Source: Salticus scenicus (taxonomy: Eukaryota; Arthropoda; Arachnida; Araneae; Salticidae). From it: a stretch of DNA of 64,000 bases. The notes under the pieces are model-generated. The model was not told where the DNA came from. It searched no databases and saw only the letters and a list, made by a program, of their open reading frames with translations. The position numbers were made by a program, and so were the translations under genes. The stretch's first letter is position 1; each line of letters opens with the position of its first letter. The DNA is taken from NCBI GenBank assembly GCA_963930645.1, contig OZ005660.1, forward strand, positions 202,768,927 through 202,832,926, given 5' to 3'. Below are positions 20,701 through 30,115 of the stretch, one piece after another.

Positions 20701-21997
20701 GAGTTTTTGTGGACTCGCCTCCCTCTCGCTCTGTACACCAATCAGAACAAGTACATATATACCTGTTTATAGGACTAATATGGCAGAAATTACATTATAT
20801 GACCCCCTTTTTTCCCATTTTTAGGCATAAAAGGCAAAATGGTATTTTTAGAACCAGTTTTACGGCCTTCTGCTACTCAGGTCGCATGCCCCCTATGCCT
20901 CTTGTTAATAGGCCCTTGCACGCAAATCTTTCTTCTTTATTTTCCTATGCAAATTCACTCAAAACAAATAACTTTATTAAAATTTGGGTTTTACGACGCT
21001 CTAGAACTTAAATATAAGATAAAAAAAAAAAGAACAAAGAATGGGAAAATCCTTTAAATTGAATTAATGAGTTTTATAAAATTATTTGTATGTGGGTTAG
21101 TATTTTTTAAACCTTTTTTTAGGCAGTAATGTTTGCTTTATACATGAGACTACACGAAAACAATCATTCATCATTTATTTCGGTGGGAGGGGGTGTGGAC
21201 CCTCCCTTTGCCTACGGCATTGCACATAACATCCCATTAATACAAATCATTCCTTTTTATCTTTCTTTCTTTCTTTTTTTTTTTTTTTTTTTTTTTTGTG
21301 AAACTGAGTGACTACAAATAATTATTTTCTTAATTTGTTTATCGTTGGTTCCCTAAATTCTCTCGTGGTTAAAGTTTTAATGGATAAAATGATACTTCTA
21401 TCTTGTTTGTTTACACTGGCGACTTTGAACGGAAATTAATCTAATAATTCTCAGAAAATTCGAAAATAAATCCTAAATTAAAAGTATTCTCTAATATTAA
21501 ACTGAAAAACGATTTTATTATTTCTTACAGGTATTACTTTTATAGAACTTGGTTAAAGTTTTGAACTTTTTTGACGTGAACCATTTAGCTTAAGCATGCT
21601 CAAAAAATAAATTTCGATGTAGCTTTATTTGAATAAATGATATTTTTTCCATGTAAAAATGTAATGTGTGAGTTTAATTTTACTTTAAAATTTACAATAT
21701 CGAGTTTCAAGTAGGTTATAAATATACGAAAAATGGGAATTTCCAAAATTTGTTAGTTAAATGACTGATATTCATTATAGAAAAAAAACTGGGTGTATGT
21801 TATAACAGTAACCATAACACATACACATACACATACGCGCGAACGAAACCTTATAATAACAATTTTATCTAAATTAAATGCGCATGGCTGTTAGCGTTAC
21901 CCAAGAAACACCACGTGGAGGTCGCCATGCATCGTTTCTCATGGGGAGTTTTGATATGGCAGGCCCCCTTGCCTACTGCCAGCAAGCATCCCGAGGT
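20701..21997. other. Non-genic
   Basis: Open frames here (near 20709-21057 and 21129-21311) lack recognisable domains, and one ends in a poly-T tract (21270-21296). Nothing else is supported. Confidence 0.4.
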
Positions 21998-22000
21998 AAA

Positions 22001-22573
22001 TTAGTCTTTTACACTACGAATGCAACAACAACAACAACATCTTTTCAGAAAATTCCTCAATTTTCGGAATTTCTTTTTTTTATGATGTTGTGGAGAAACA
22101 GAAACTGGTTGATTTTCAATAACCGTTTCCACTGTCTGAGAAAGAACTGATTCCACTTCGATAAACGGAGGTTCGTCAGTAGAATTATCAGACAGTGCAG
22201 TAGAAACTGTTTCTTTTTCATCGAGTGTATCCACTACCTGAGACTGAACTGAGTCCACTTCGGTTTGGAACGGAGGTTCATCAGTAACAGTATCAGGCAG
22301 TGAAATAATATTATCAACTTTTGGCAGCTTTTTTATGTCCAACTTTGGATGCTTGCGAACACGAGCTTTATATAAAGCTGGGTCATAAAATTTTTGACTA
22401 TCATTATTCATTAACAAATAACGTCCAGCAAAGATGGGAGTCACTGGACACGTATACCTTTCCCGAGAATCATCCATAGGATGATGCTCGAAAAATTTAA
22501 AAATAAACCACATGAGGAACTTTTTTAAAAAGTAACTCACGAAGAAAACGCCTAAGAACGAAAGATACATCAT
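22001..22573 (-). CDS. Uncharacterised membrane-anchored protein, candidate terminal or single coding exon
   Basis: I do not recognise this protein. The frame is open to 22675, but the first ATG is at 22573 (AGAATGATG). The earlier start is a TTG, so I choose the ATG, giving 190 residues. A strong 3' splice site (pyrimidine-rich tract ending TTCTTCAG, AG at 22600-22599) lies just upstream, so this could be the last exon of a gene whose 5' part lies to the right. Residues 1-35 (MMYLSFLGVFFVSYFLKKFL onward) form a likely membrane segment. A polar region follows with a repeated block TDEPPF-(Q/I)-EV(D/E)SV.SQ.V(D/E)T. The C-terminus is basic (HHKKKKFRKLRNFLKR), then six cysteines and IRSVKD. The cysteines come from a TGT trinucleotide run. 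A basic plus cysteine tail could suit membrane association or palmitoylation (inference). No poly-A signal is obvious. Confidence 0.45.
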   Translation of the reverse strand: MMYLSFLGVFFVSYFLKKFLMWFIFKFFEHHPMDDSRERYTCPVTPIFAGRYLLMNNDSQKFYDPALYKARVRKHPKLDIKKLPKVDNIISLPDTVTDEPPFQTEVDSVQSQVVDTLDEKETVSTALSDNSTDEPPFIEVESVLSQTVETVIENQPVSVSPQHHKKKKFRKLRNFLKRCCCCCCIRSVKD

Positions 22574-22679
22574 TCTCAGATAAGGGTCAGTAATTAGACT
22601 GAAGAAAATTGTTAAAAAGAGAAGCTTTTCATTGTTGTAAAAATATATGTATAAACATTGTTGCTTATCAAACAATTAT

Positions 22680-23279
22680 TTTTTATTAAATAGTTATTGC
22701 AATTGTTCATTCAATTGTTGAACTGAAATATTGGATACATTGTTTAAAAAACAAATGATGGAAAAAGAATCGTATAACATGAAAATTAATTTTTTATTTC
22801 ATGTCACGTGAAAATGTCGATCAAATTAAAATATGTCATTACTATAACGATAAAATTAACAGGGAATGATATCATGTCAAATAGAAGAATCATTCTATAA
22901 ACTGGGTTGCAGCATGCATTAAAACTCCTGATATATTTTATTATATTCTGGTGTAAATATGTTGCCAGATAACATGAAATTTTGAAACATCATCAATTGC
23001 AACTATATCACGATGAATAATTTAGCCATACCTAAATTTCAGGACGACCATGCTGCACAAAAATGTGTCAAAATATTTAACAGTCTTATGGCAATGTCTA
23101 ATATAGCCTCTAATTTCATGTGCTACGCTGTGTTGTGTTGGAGATTTTAAAGCCGACTACAACGCGACTGACTTAATTCTGAGCGAAGTACCCTTCGTGG
23201 AGCTCTCTCTAAGTAGTTTTATCTATATTTATAAAAGATTAAACTCACTGATTCACAGACTAAACACAGCCGGGTCGAT
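22680..23279. other. Non-genic, upstream of the - strand candidate gene
   Basis: AT-rich with no recognisable exon. Upstream exons of the 22001-22573 candidate could lie here, but none is evident. Confidence 0.4.
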
Positions 23280-24160
23280 TCTATAGGAGTTTTGCTGAGC
23301 ACGTTGGTTCTACGACCCTGACGTCCACTAAGACGGGATTTTGAGAAGTAACCCCCCCCCCTCGTTCCCCCTAGGGGTCGCAGAAAGGAAAAACACCTTT
23401 ATAAGCATAACTCGGCTCAAAATTGCTTCTCGATGAAGAAATTGAAGAGGGAAAGACTAGACTTGAGTACAAAAAATTCGTATTCTGCTATTTTGGAATT
23501 CTGGATTTTTAAAAGGGGAGGGACTTAAAACGATTTTCAGAGGCAAATTTATCTAAATACTGATTTTCGAGTAAAACTCTACCAGTAATAGCACAAAGAC
23601 ATAGAAAACCACCAAGACTCTTCTTGAAAATATTTCCAAAAACTCATTTTTGTTTTTTGTTTTTTGCGATTTTCGATTTTTTTTTTTTTTTTTTTGGGGG
23701 GGGGGGGGTTACGAGGGGGCAAATTCTAGCTTTTAGTGCTAATTCGTCTGGGGAAATCTGTAGGAGCTGAGGTCACAAATTTTACTTTGTGGCTTATTTT
23801 TACGTGTGTCCAACACCCTTTGTAACGGGATTTTGCGAAACTCCCCCCTTTGGAGTGGTGGTGGTGGGGGGGGGGAATAAACCCGTTTCCAAGCATAACT
23901 TTGCTTCAAATTAACTCAGTAAGATTAACTTTTACGTGTGGTTTGTTTATGAGTTCCGAACACGCATTATAAAGGAATTTTACGAAATTTTCCCCTCCCC
24001 ACCTTTAAGAGCGGGAGGAAGGAGGCAAAAAAAAACGCTTTTAAGAGTAACTCTGCTCCAAATTATCTCAGATTAGCGATGTTTTGATACGTCGATTGGT
24101 TATGTGTTCTGAAGACACACACTACAAAGGGATTTTGTAAAATCCGATATATCTAGAAAA
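23280..24160 (+). repeat. Tandem family E array with G/C homopolymers
   Basis: About four to five diverged units of roughly 180-200 bp. Each has a GTGT-CCGAACACGC-type segment, GGGATTTTGCGAAA, a C-rich then G-rich tract, AAGCATAACTCTGCTC and AATTATCTCAGATTAG. C runs near 23352 and G runs near 23696-23708 and 23864-23874 sit at the same place in each unit. Another unit lies at 20130-20290. Element ends were not resolved. Confidence 0.6.
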
Positions 24161-25720
24161 TTCATTGACAAAAGGACGGAATTCAACAAAACTTTATATT
24201 TGATTCAACCTACTTAAATTGGTGCTGATTAGATTTTGAAATATACCGCCCAAATACATAATTTGCAATTTTCGTCATGTAAGTTAAGGCTATATCGCAG
24301 TTTCTATAGCATACGAATGCACTAAACTTGATAGGAATGAGAGTCATGGCGAAAAGCTATGTTTATACAATTAGTGTGCATATTGGCTAAGAAATAATGC
24401 TGCTATGATGCAATGTAACCCTGTTTATGGAAAAGCAGTATATCAACTTCTATTATACATAAATGCACCAAACTTAGAATGTAAAATGGATATTTTGAAA
24501 AACTATGCTATGACAATTTGGCAATTTACAGTGGTGGCCGATAAAGAAAATCGGTATATCACTAATTGATGGTTCTTACATAGAATTACATCTATTCATT
24601 TAAATTGTCTTTTTATTCTCGATTTATTTGTTTCATATCACAGGTAAGATTTATTTTTTCTCAATACATTGTTGCAACTGTGACGTCAATTTTTTTCCGT
24701 TGAATCACCCTTTTTCTGTTAGTTTATTCATCCCTCCAAACTACGGAATAAAGTTTATTTTCCTTATTCTTGTAGCTATGACATTAGTTTCAGCATTATA
24801 TCGGGCAAACTTGGGCTTTTTTATTAAGAAGATTTTGCAAAAGTTTATTGCCTTAACTATGTATTTTAGAAACATTTTTTAAGTAAAATTCTGAGATGGT
24901 TGAATGCGTTTAAATGATATAATACTGCTACTTGGTAACACAGTAATGTGTGAATTAAATTTGTGCATAAATTTATTTCCATTATTTGTTTTTCTATATT
25001 GATGTTGATATGGTGTTGCATTAATAGGAAGTTGTACATATAAATGAAGTTAGTGTATTCTATGTATTTTATGCTATAATGAGCCTGTCACATTAAATTC
25101 GAGCATATTTTTTATATATCTGGAATTTGACATCTAAATTAGCATTATGAAAAGGATTAAAAAATATTTAAGTCCAATTTTGTGATGCATCGTGATATCG
25201 TGATTTTGCCTTGACAATATATTGTGATATTGAAATAGTGACATCGCCCATTCCTACTCCTGTCATGCCATCTTGGCCACTTTGCAACAGATTAGTGACT
25301 GTCCACAAGAAGATCTCTACTCGGACATTTGCCTTGATATAGCTGAAGCCGTGTTTAAAACCTTCAGTCCTATATTGTATCTTTTTTTCTCCATGTCCAT
25401 ATCACGACAACCAACCAACCAACTGTTAAAAATTAACCAAAAACATCCACTTCTGAAAGAATTAAATGACGTTTGCAGTCATGGGTTCCTAAGCATACCT
25501 GTCGAATTATTAATTAATATCCGAAAAATTGTCAGTACCCACCTTTTTATTTTATTTTTTCTTTCTTCGCACCAGTCTTTTTTCAGAGTATTTTTCTTCG
25601 TATTTAATCATATTTGTATTTGAAGAAAATTTCTCTAAAAATAAAGCAGTGTGAAAATACAAGGGGTTGTAAAAATCTTCCGGAATATTAATTAGTAAGT
25701 TGGCAGGTATAATTTGCGAT
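24161..25720. other. Non-genic; two weak open frames
   Basis: Frames at 24628-24882 and 25273-25623 (+) have no recognisable domain. The second starts with a compositionally plausible segment (ATLQQISDCPQEDLYSDI) but ends in phenylalanine-rich, low-complexity sequence. I do not call either a gene. Confidence 0.4.
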
Positions 25721-27022
25721 TTTTACTTTCTAAACATTATAGTGAGGAAAGTATTGTAATCATGTCAATAATCCGAGTTTGAGATTTTGGTGTTTCTACA
25801 CGTTTTGAGGTCCCCTGAATTCATATTTACTATTTTTACGATGATGTATGTGTGTATGTGAGTGAGTGAACACGATAGTGTCTAACCGCTTTGTTTGAAT
25901 GAGCTGAAAGTTGGTACGCATGGGACAGGTCACCATAGCACAAACCTTATTGATTTTGGTGAATCTAGCACTTAGAGATTTTTTACAGGGACACAAAGAA
26001 AAATTCTTTATCATTATGGTCTATGGGCCCAAATTGTTTAAAGTGCGATAACATCTAAATACCTTATTCAATTGAGCTGAAAATTTATACACATATTACA
26101 AGTCATCGTCACATGAACTATATAAATTTTGGTGAATCTAGTGTTTATATTTTTTTACAGGTACACAAAGAAAAATTCTTTATCATTATGGTTTATACTG
26201 GCCAAAATTTTTTAAACAGCAATAGCGTCTAAACCCCTCATTCAATTAAACTGAAAATTTATACACATGCTACAGGTCACTGTTGCACGAAGTGTATAAA
26301 TTTTGGTGAATTTAGCACGTATAGATTTTTTACAGGGATACAACGAAAAATTCTTTATCATTATGGCCTATGTGCTGAAATTATTCGAAGTGTGATAGCG
26401 TCTAAATGCCTTAACAGATTGAGCTAAAAACATATGTACGTGTTAAGGGTCACCGTTGCCCAGACTGTGTAGCTCTTGGTGAATCTAGTACTTATAGTTT
26501 TTTTACAGGGACACAACAAAACATTCCTTATCGCTTTAACCTATGGGCTGAAATCATTGGCGTCTAAATGCCTTATCCGATTGAGCTGAAAATTTATATA
26601 CGTACTATAGGTCACCGTCGCATGAACATAAAGTTTCTAGTAAATCTAGAACTTGTAGGGTTTTTTACAGGGACAAAAATAAAAATTATTTATCAATTAT
26701 GCCTTATGGGCTCGAATTATTTAAAGTGCGATATTATCTAAACTCCTTATTTGAATAAACTGAAAAATCATACAAATGTTACAGGTCACAATCGCACAAA
26801 TTATATAGATTTTGGTGAATCTAATACTCATAGTTTTTTTTTTTTTTTTTTTTTATAGGGACACAAAGAAAAATACTTTATCATTGTGGCTTATGGGCTC
26901 AAATTATCTAAAATGCAATAGCATCTAAATGCCTAAAAATTTATTGATCTAAAAATTTGTATACATGTTATAGGAAACCATCGCACGAAATTTATAGATT
27001 TTGGTGAGTCTAGCACTTGTAG

Positions 27023-27234
27023 TTAATAAAAAGCACCACAGAACTGGTGTTTTGAAATAATAAGTTCAAAACTTTGGATAAACACCATAAAATGCAAGAA
27101 ACTCGCAACAATTGTTTTGGGTCGAAAGAAAACACGACCCTTTGTTCGTCTGATGAAGGGTTGTGTTTCCTTTTGACCCGAAACAATTGTTGCGAGGCAT
27201 TTTATGGTGTTTATTGAAAGTTTTGCAGTTATTA
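27023..27234 (+). mobile_element. PLE terminal fragment inserted with a 13-bp target duplication
   Basis: CTAGCACTTGTAG occurs at 27010-27022 and 27235-27247, bracketing this 212-bp insert. The insert is built as a head-to-head inverted pair of the PLE end: a partial inverted copy at about 27060-27135, then a direct copy with an intact hammerhead motif (27145-27196). Insertion into a family A unit shows that the PLE was active after the array formed. Confidence 0.75.
27145..27196 (+). ncRNA. Hammerhead ribozyme motif, second copy
   Basis: Stem I TTCGT (27145-27149), CTGATGA (27150-27156), one unpaired A, GGGTTG (27158-27163) with TGACCC (27174-27179, two wobbles), GAAA (27180-27183), CAATTG, TT, then GCGAG (27192-27196). 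Compensating wobble pairs in stems I and II relative to the copy at 93-146 keep both stems formable. Confidence 0.6.
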
Positions 27235-27604
27235 CTAGCACTTGTAGATTTTTAGAGGGACACAATGAAAATTTATCATGATCTATGGGCTTAAATCATT
27301 TGAAGGTCAATAGCGCTTAACTAAAACAACGTACTATATGAAGAAAAGTACTCATACCCCTCTATTATAATTTTATCTTTTGTTTATTTAACGATTTCTC
27401 ATACTTTAAATTATTTATGCAATCGTTTATTACGTAATGTTTGGAAAATCGAGTGGAGTCACTCCAGATTTTTATTTCTTATTATGTGCCCTACCTCTCT
27501 TAAAATTTGTACGTGGGCTTTTCAATCACCCAGTATATAGCAGAAAGTAAAAAAGGGAATGAACTAAATTTTGACATTTAGAAAATGTTGGTACAAAATC
27601 CTCG

Positions 27605-28171
27605 TAATGAAACCTTTAACGATCATTGGTTTCTCAGCAAAACCAAACATTTGACATAATTTAAGATATTTTTTTTTTTTTCAGCAGTTTTTTAATATTT
27701 CCCTATTATTTTAATTAAGTTTTAAAGTTTTATTCCTTTCCTATTCGGTAGATAGCAGCACTATTCCAAAATTTAACAAATAATGCTTCAAAGGAAGCTA
27801 AATGCATAAGTCATTTGAAGTTTCTTAGTGTGCGCGAGTGCAAATTGCTGGTTTGATGATGCACTCATGTCTAGTTTTTTTTCATTTAAGGAAGAGCTGG
27901 GAGCTGGACTATTATTTTCACGTGAAACAACTTTTACGAGTTTTTGTAGTCGATAACGTTTACTTACAAAGTGTTTTATTTATTAAATTAAATATTATAT
28001 GAATTTAATGAGGTTAACTTATAGATGTTTCAAACAAAAATTTATCGAAAAAGTACTATGTTAATTTTTTATTTTTTAAATATTTATGATCAGCTATGTG
28101 TCTAAAAGCCATTTTTACAATTAGTTTAGTAATTTTTAAAATAAATTAAGTAGTGACCGTTAAAGGGTTAA
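27605..28171. mobile_element. piggyBac-like MITE end, dispersed repeat copy 1
   Basis: The right end reads CGTTAAAGGGTTAA (28158-28171), the mirror of TTAACCCTTTAACG. A degenerate partner ACCTTTAACGATCATTGG lies at about 27609. The last 225 bp (27947-28171) recur at 43937-44182 at high similarity (shared TATGATCAGCTATGTGTC and GTCTAAAAGCC). Non-coding. Confidence 0.45.
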
Positions 28172-28535
28172 AACTTAAAACAAACGTCTTATTCCAATTT
28201 TCGTTTGATAAAGATCGTTAATTATTCAAAAGTCGACATCAAGGTTTTTTTTTATATATATTCAACGTTCTGCACCAGTTCAGTTTTGAGTCGTATGTTG
28301 TTCTTTGCGAACATTGCTCCAATCTACATTTATGACTGATGGAGGGTCGTGCTTTATAATTTTATCTTAAACAATTATGTGATTTGCCATTTTATGGTGT
28401 GTGATTACTTTCTTCATCTTCCCACCATCATACCGTGTGATGATGGCGTAGGGAAAGCAATCTTCGAAAACAATATAAGCATACGGATATCGCTTGTTAA
28501 CGGATATTATGTGAGAAATGCTTAGCTGGTTATCA
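28172..28535. repeat. Decayed PLE end within non-genic sequence
   Basis: Around 28335-28395, ACTGATGGAGGGTCGTGC...AAACAATTATGTG...CATTTTATGGTG matches the PLE end with its hammerhead, but with the boxes damaged. Nothing else is recognised. Confidence 0.4.
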
Positions 28536-28606
28536 ACCAGGATAGCTCAGTGGCAAAGCATCCGCGCGTTATGCGGAGAGCCCAGGTTCGATTCCTGGCT
28601 CTGGTA
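28536..28606 (+). tRNA. tRNA-like sequence, anticodon GTT (Asn), probably pseudo or SINE-derived
   Basis: 71 nt fold as a cloverleaf. Acceptor ACCAGGA/CTCTGGT has five pairs, one wobble and one mismatch. D arm GCTC follows TA. Anticodon stem TCCGC/GCGGA is perfect. T arm CCAGG-TTCGATT-CCTGG is perfect and contains the B box GGTTCGATTCC; the A box TAGCTCAGTGG is canonical. The loop reads GCGTTAT, so position 33 is C instead of the near-universal T and position 38 is T. This argues against a working tRNA-Asn. It abuts the end of a family B element. Confidence 0.45.
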
Positions 28607-29652
28607 TTTTTACTTTCTTCTATATGTAATATAGAGAAAGTGTTGGATTCGTAAAAATTTTCGACCTCGGGTTTTTGATGAATTTACACGTTTTGAGAGG
28701 TGTAGAACACGATTTGACCATTTTTAGAAAATGTCTGTCTGTCTGTGTGTGTGTGTGTGACAAAATTTTGTGGCAACTGTATCTCAAGAACTACAGCACA
28801 GAATTTCATGCAAATTGGTATGTAGTTGCACCTTGACATAAATTAGTGCCTATCAACTTTTGGTAAAAATTGTCTTACAGGTTGCGTTGCCATCCCACTT
28901 TTTCTAAATTTTTAACATGGTGATATAGGACAAAATTTTGTATAAATGTGCATAAAGAGAATTATTTTTTAGTAATCATTATGAAATTTACAAGAATTAT
29001 TTATAATAGAGATAGTCAACTGGGAAAAAAAATTTGTATGCGTAGGAACCTCGCCACTCCCCCTGGGGGGGAAGTCCCCCCTCGAGGGGAGTAAATTTTC
29101 AAGATGGGTATCTTTCGAAAGGTCTCGTCAATACCTTTAAAACGAATGGTTGAACTATAAAACTGTGATAATTTAAAACAAAGTTATCGATTTTTTTTAC
29201 TTTTAACAAAAAAAAAAAAACGGAAAAAAATCGTATATATATATATATTTTTTTTTTCTTAACGAAATTTAACCAGACTTGGTATTTAATTGGCCCCTGA
29301 CATAAACTGAGGCTGATTAGATTTGGGGATCAATCGCTCAACAGGTGGCGCTGTGATCGTATTTTTTCTAAACTTTTAACATGGCAGTGGGGGGGGGGGG
29401 GGGGGGGTGTAAATTTTCAAGATCGGTATCTTTCGAAAGGTCTCGTCAATACCTATAAAACGAATGGTTGAACTATAAATATGTGGCAATTTAAAACAAA
29501 GTTATCGATTTTTTTTTTTTACTTTTAACGAAAAAAAAAACTTTGAAAAAAATCGTATTTTTTTTTTTTTTTTTTTTTTTTTTAAATATTCTTACTGCGT
29601 GAATTTGTATAGGAAAATATAGAAGAAAGTCTTGTGGTGGCCACAACATACT
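28607..29652 (-). mobile_element. Tandem-repeat element, family B copy 1 (HINE-like)
   Basis: On the - strand the 5' end has ACTAGTATGTTGTGGCCACC (palindrome GTGGCCAC 29644-29637), then GACTTTCTTCTATAT (29632-29618). The body has two diverged units sharing GGTATCTTTCGAAAGGTCTC (its complement here) and AACATGG, with G-rich runs. A TCTG/TG microsatellite (28733-28760) and CTCAAAACGTGTAAATTC-type segment follow. The 3' hairpin ACTTTCTTCTATAT...ATATAGAGAAAGT (28612-28641) ends GAAAGTAAAAA. The ends match copies at 46.6 and 58.2 kb. Confidence 0.7.
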
Positions 29653-29888
29653 AGTTTGCATAGGTGATACAAAATAAATAAATAAAATAAAATAAAAAAT
29701 CAGCCTCTGTACTCCAATCTTTCTAAATGGACATGAGCGCGTGATTTCAATATTAAGCAAGTATTGACCAATTCAACATTTTGTTCTATTTTTAATATTT
29801 TAGATCTGCATTTTCAGTATAATATTTTTGCTAACTTTAAGTTATGAAAAATATTTTATTTGTGTTTTTTTCCCTCCCTTCCTGGTAG

Positions 29889-30115
29889 CATGGAAGTGAG
29901 CAAAGCAGAAACACCTGAAGATGAAAGGGAGATATCTCTAAACGAGACCTCGTTGAAGAAACCTTTAGATGCTATAGATGTGGTCGGCGGACATGGACCT
30001 TGGCAGTTTCGTCAGTGGATTGTTTTTTTCACTGCAACTCTCTGCAACGCCATGGTCTTGTTTTCGGCTCTTTTCTTGCCGTCACAGATATACTGCTTTT
30101 ACGAAAATGCTACAG
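29889..30115 (+). CDS. SLC22-like gene, first coding exon
   Basis: An acceptor with a pyrimidine tract ending CTGGTAG (AG 29887-29888) precedes C-ATG (start 29890). The exon encodes residues 1-75 plus one base: acidic N-terminus, DAIDVVGGHGPWQF (residues 27-40) and TM1 (about 43-70). It ends YENATG with donor GTATT (phase 1). An in-frame ATG at 29860 is intronic and rejected. Confidence 0.85.

Larger units (their letters stand above)
25721..27470 (-). mobile_element. Tandem-repeat element, family A copy 2 (HINE-like, with both ends)
   Basis: Read on the - strand. The 5' end has palindrome GGAGTGACTCC (27465-27455), then CTCGATTTTCCAAACATTAC (27451-27432). At least seven units of about 170-180 bp with the shared TTTGTGTCCCTGTAAAAA and CATAATGATAAAGAA blocks follow, then a CA microsatellite (about 25845-25870). 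The segment CCTCAAAACGTGTAGA comes next, and last the terminal hairpin with ACTTTC...GAAAGT stem (25725-25752), ending GAAAGTAAAAA. One unit is interrupted by a PLE fragment (27023-27234). Confidence 0.75.

Noticed and set aside
22574..22675. The extra 34 codons upstream of ATG in the 22-kb - strand frame
   Set aside because: The frame opens at a TTG, not ATG, and a strong splice acceptor lies inside it, so this part is probably intron.
25273..25623. 116-codon + strand frame
   Set aside because: Only the first third looks protein-like, the rest is low-complexity Phe/Ser; no domain recognised.
29491..29760. 89-codon - strand frame with poly-Lys and Phe
   Set aside because: It spans poly-T/poly-A tracts and the 5' end of a family B element.
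29860..29889. ATG at 29860 as the start of the SLC22-like protein
   Set aside because: It would translate the polypyrimidine tract of a splice acceptor; the ATG at 29890, just after the AG, fits the family N-terminus.
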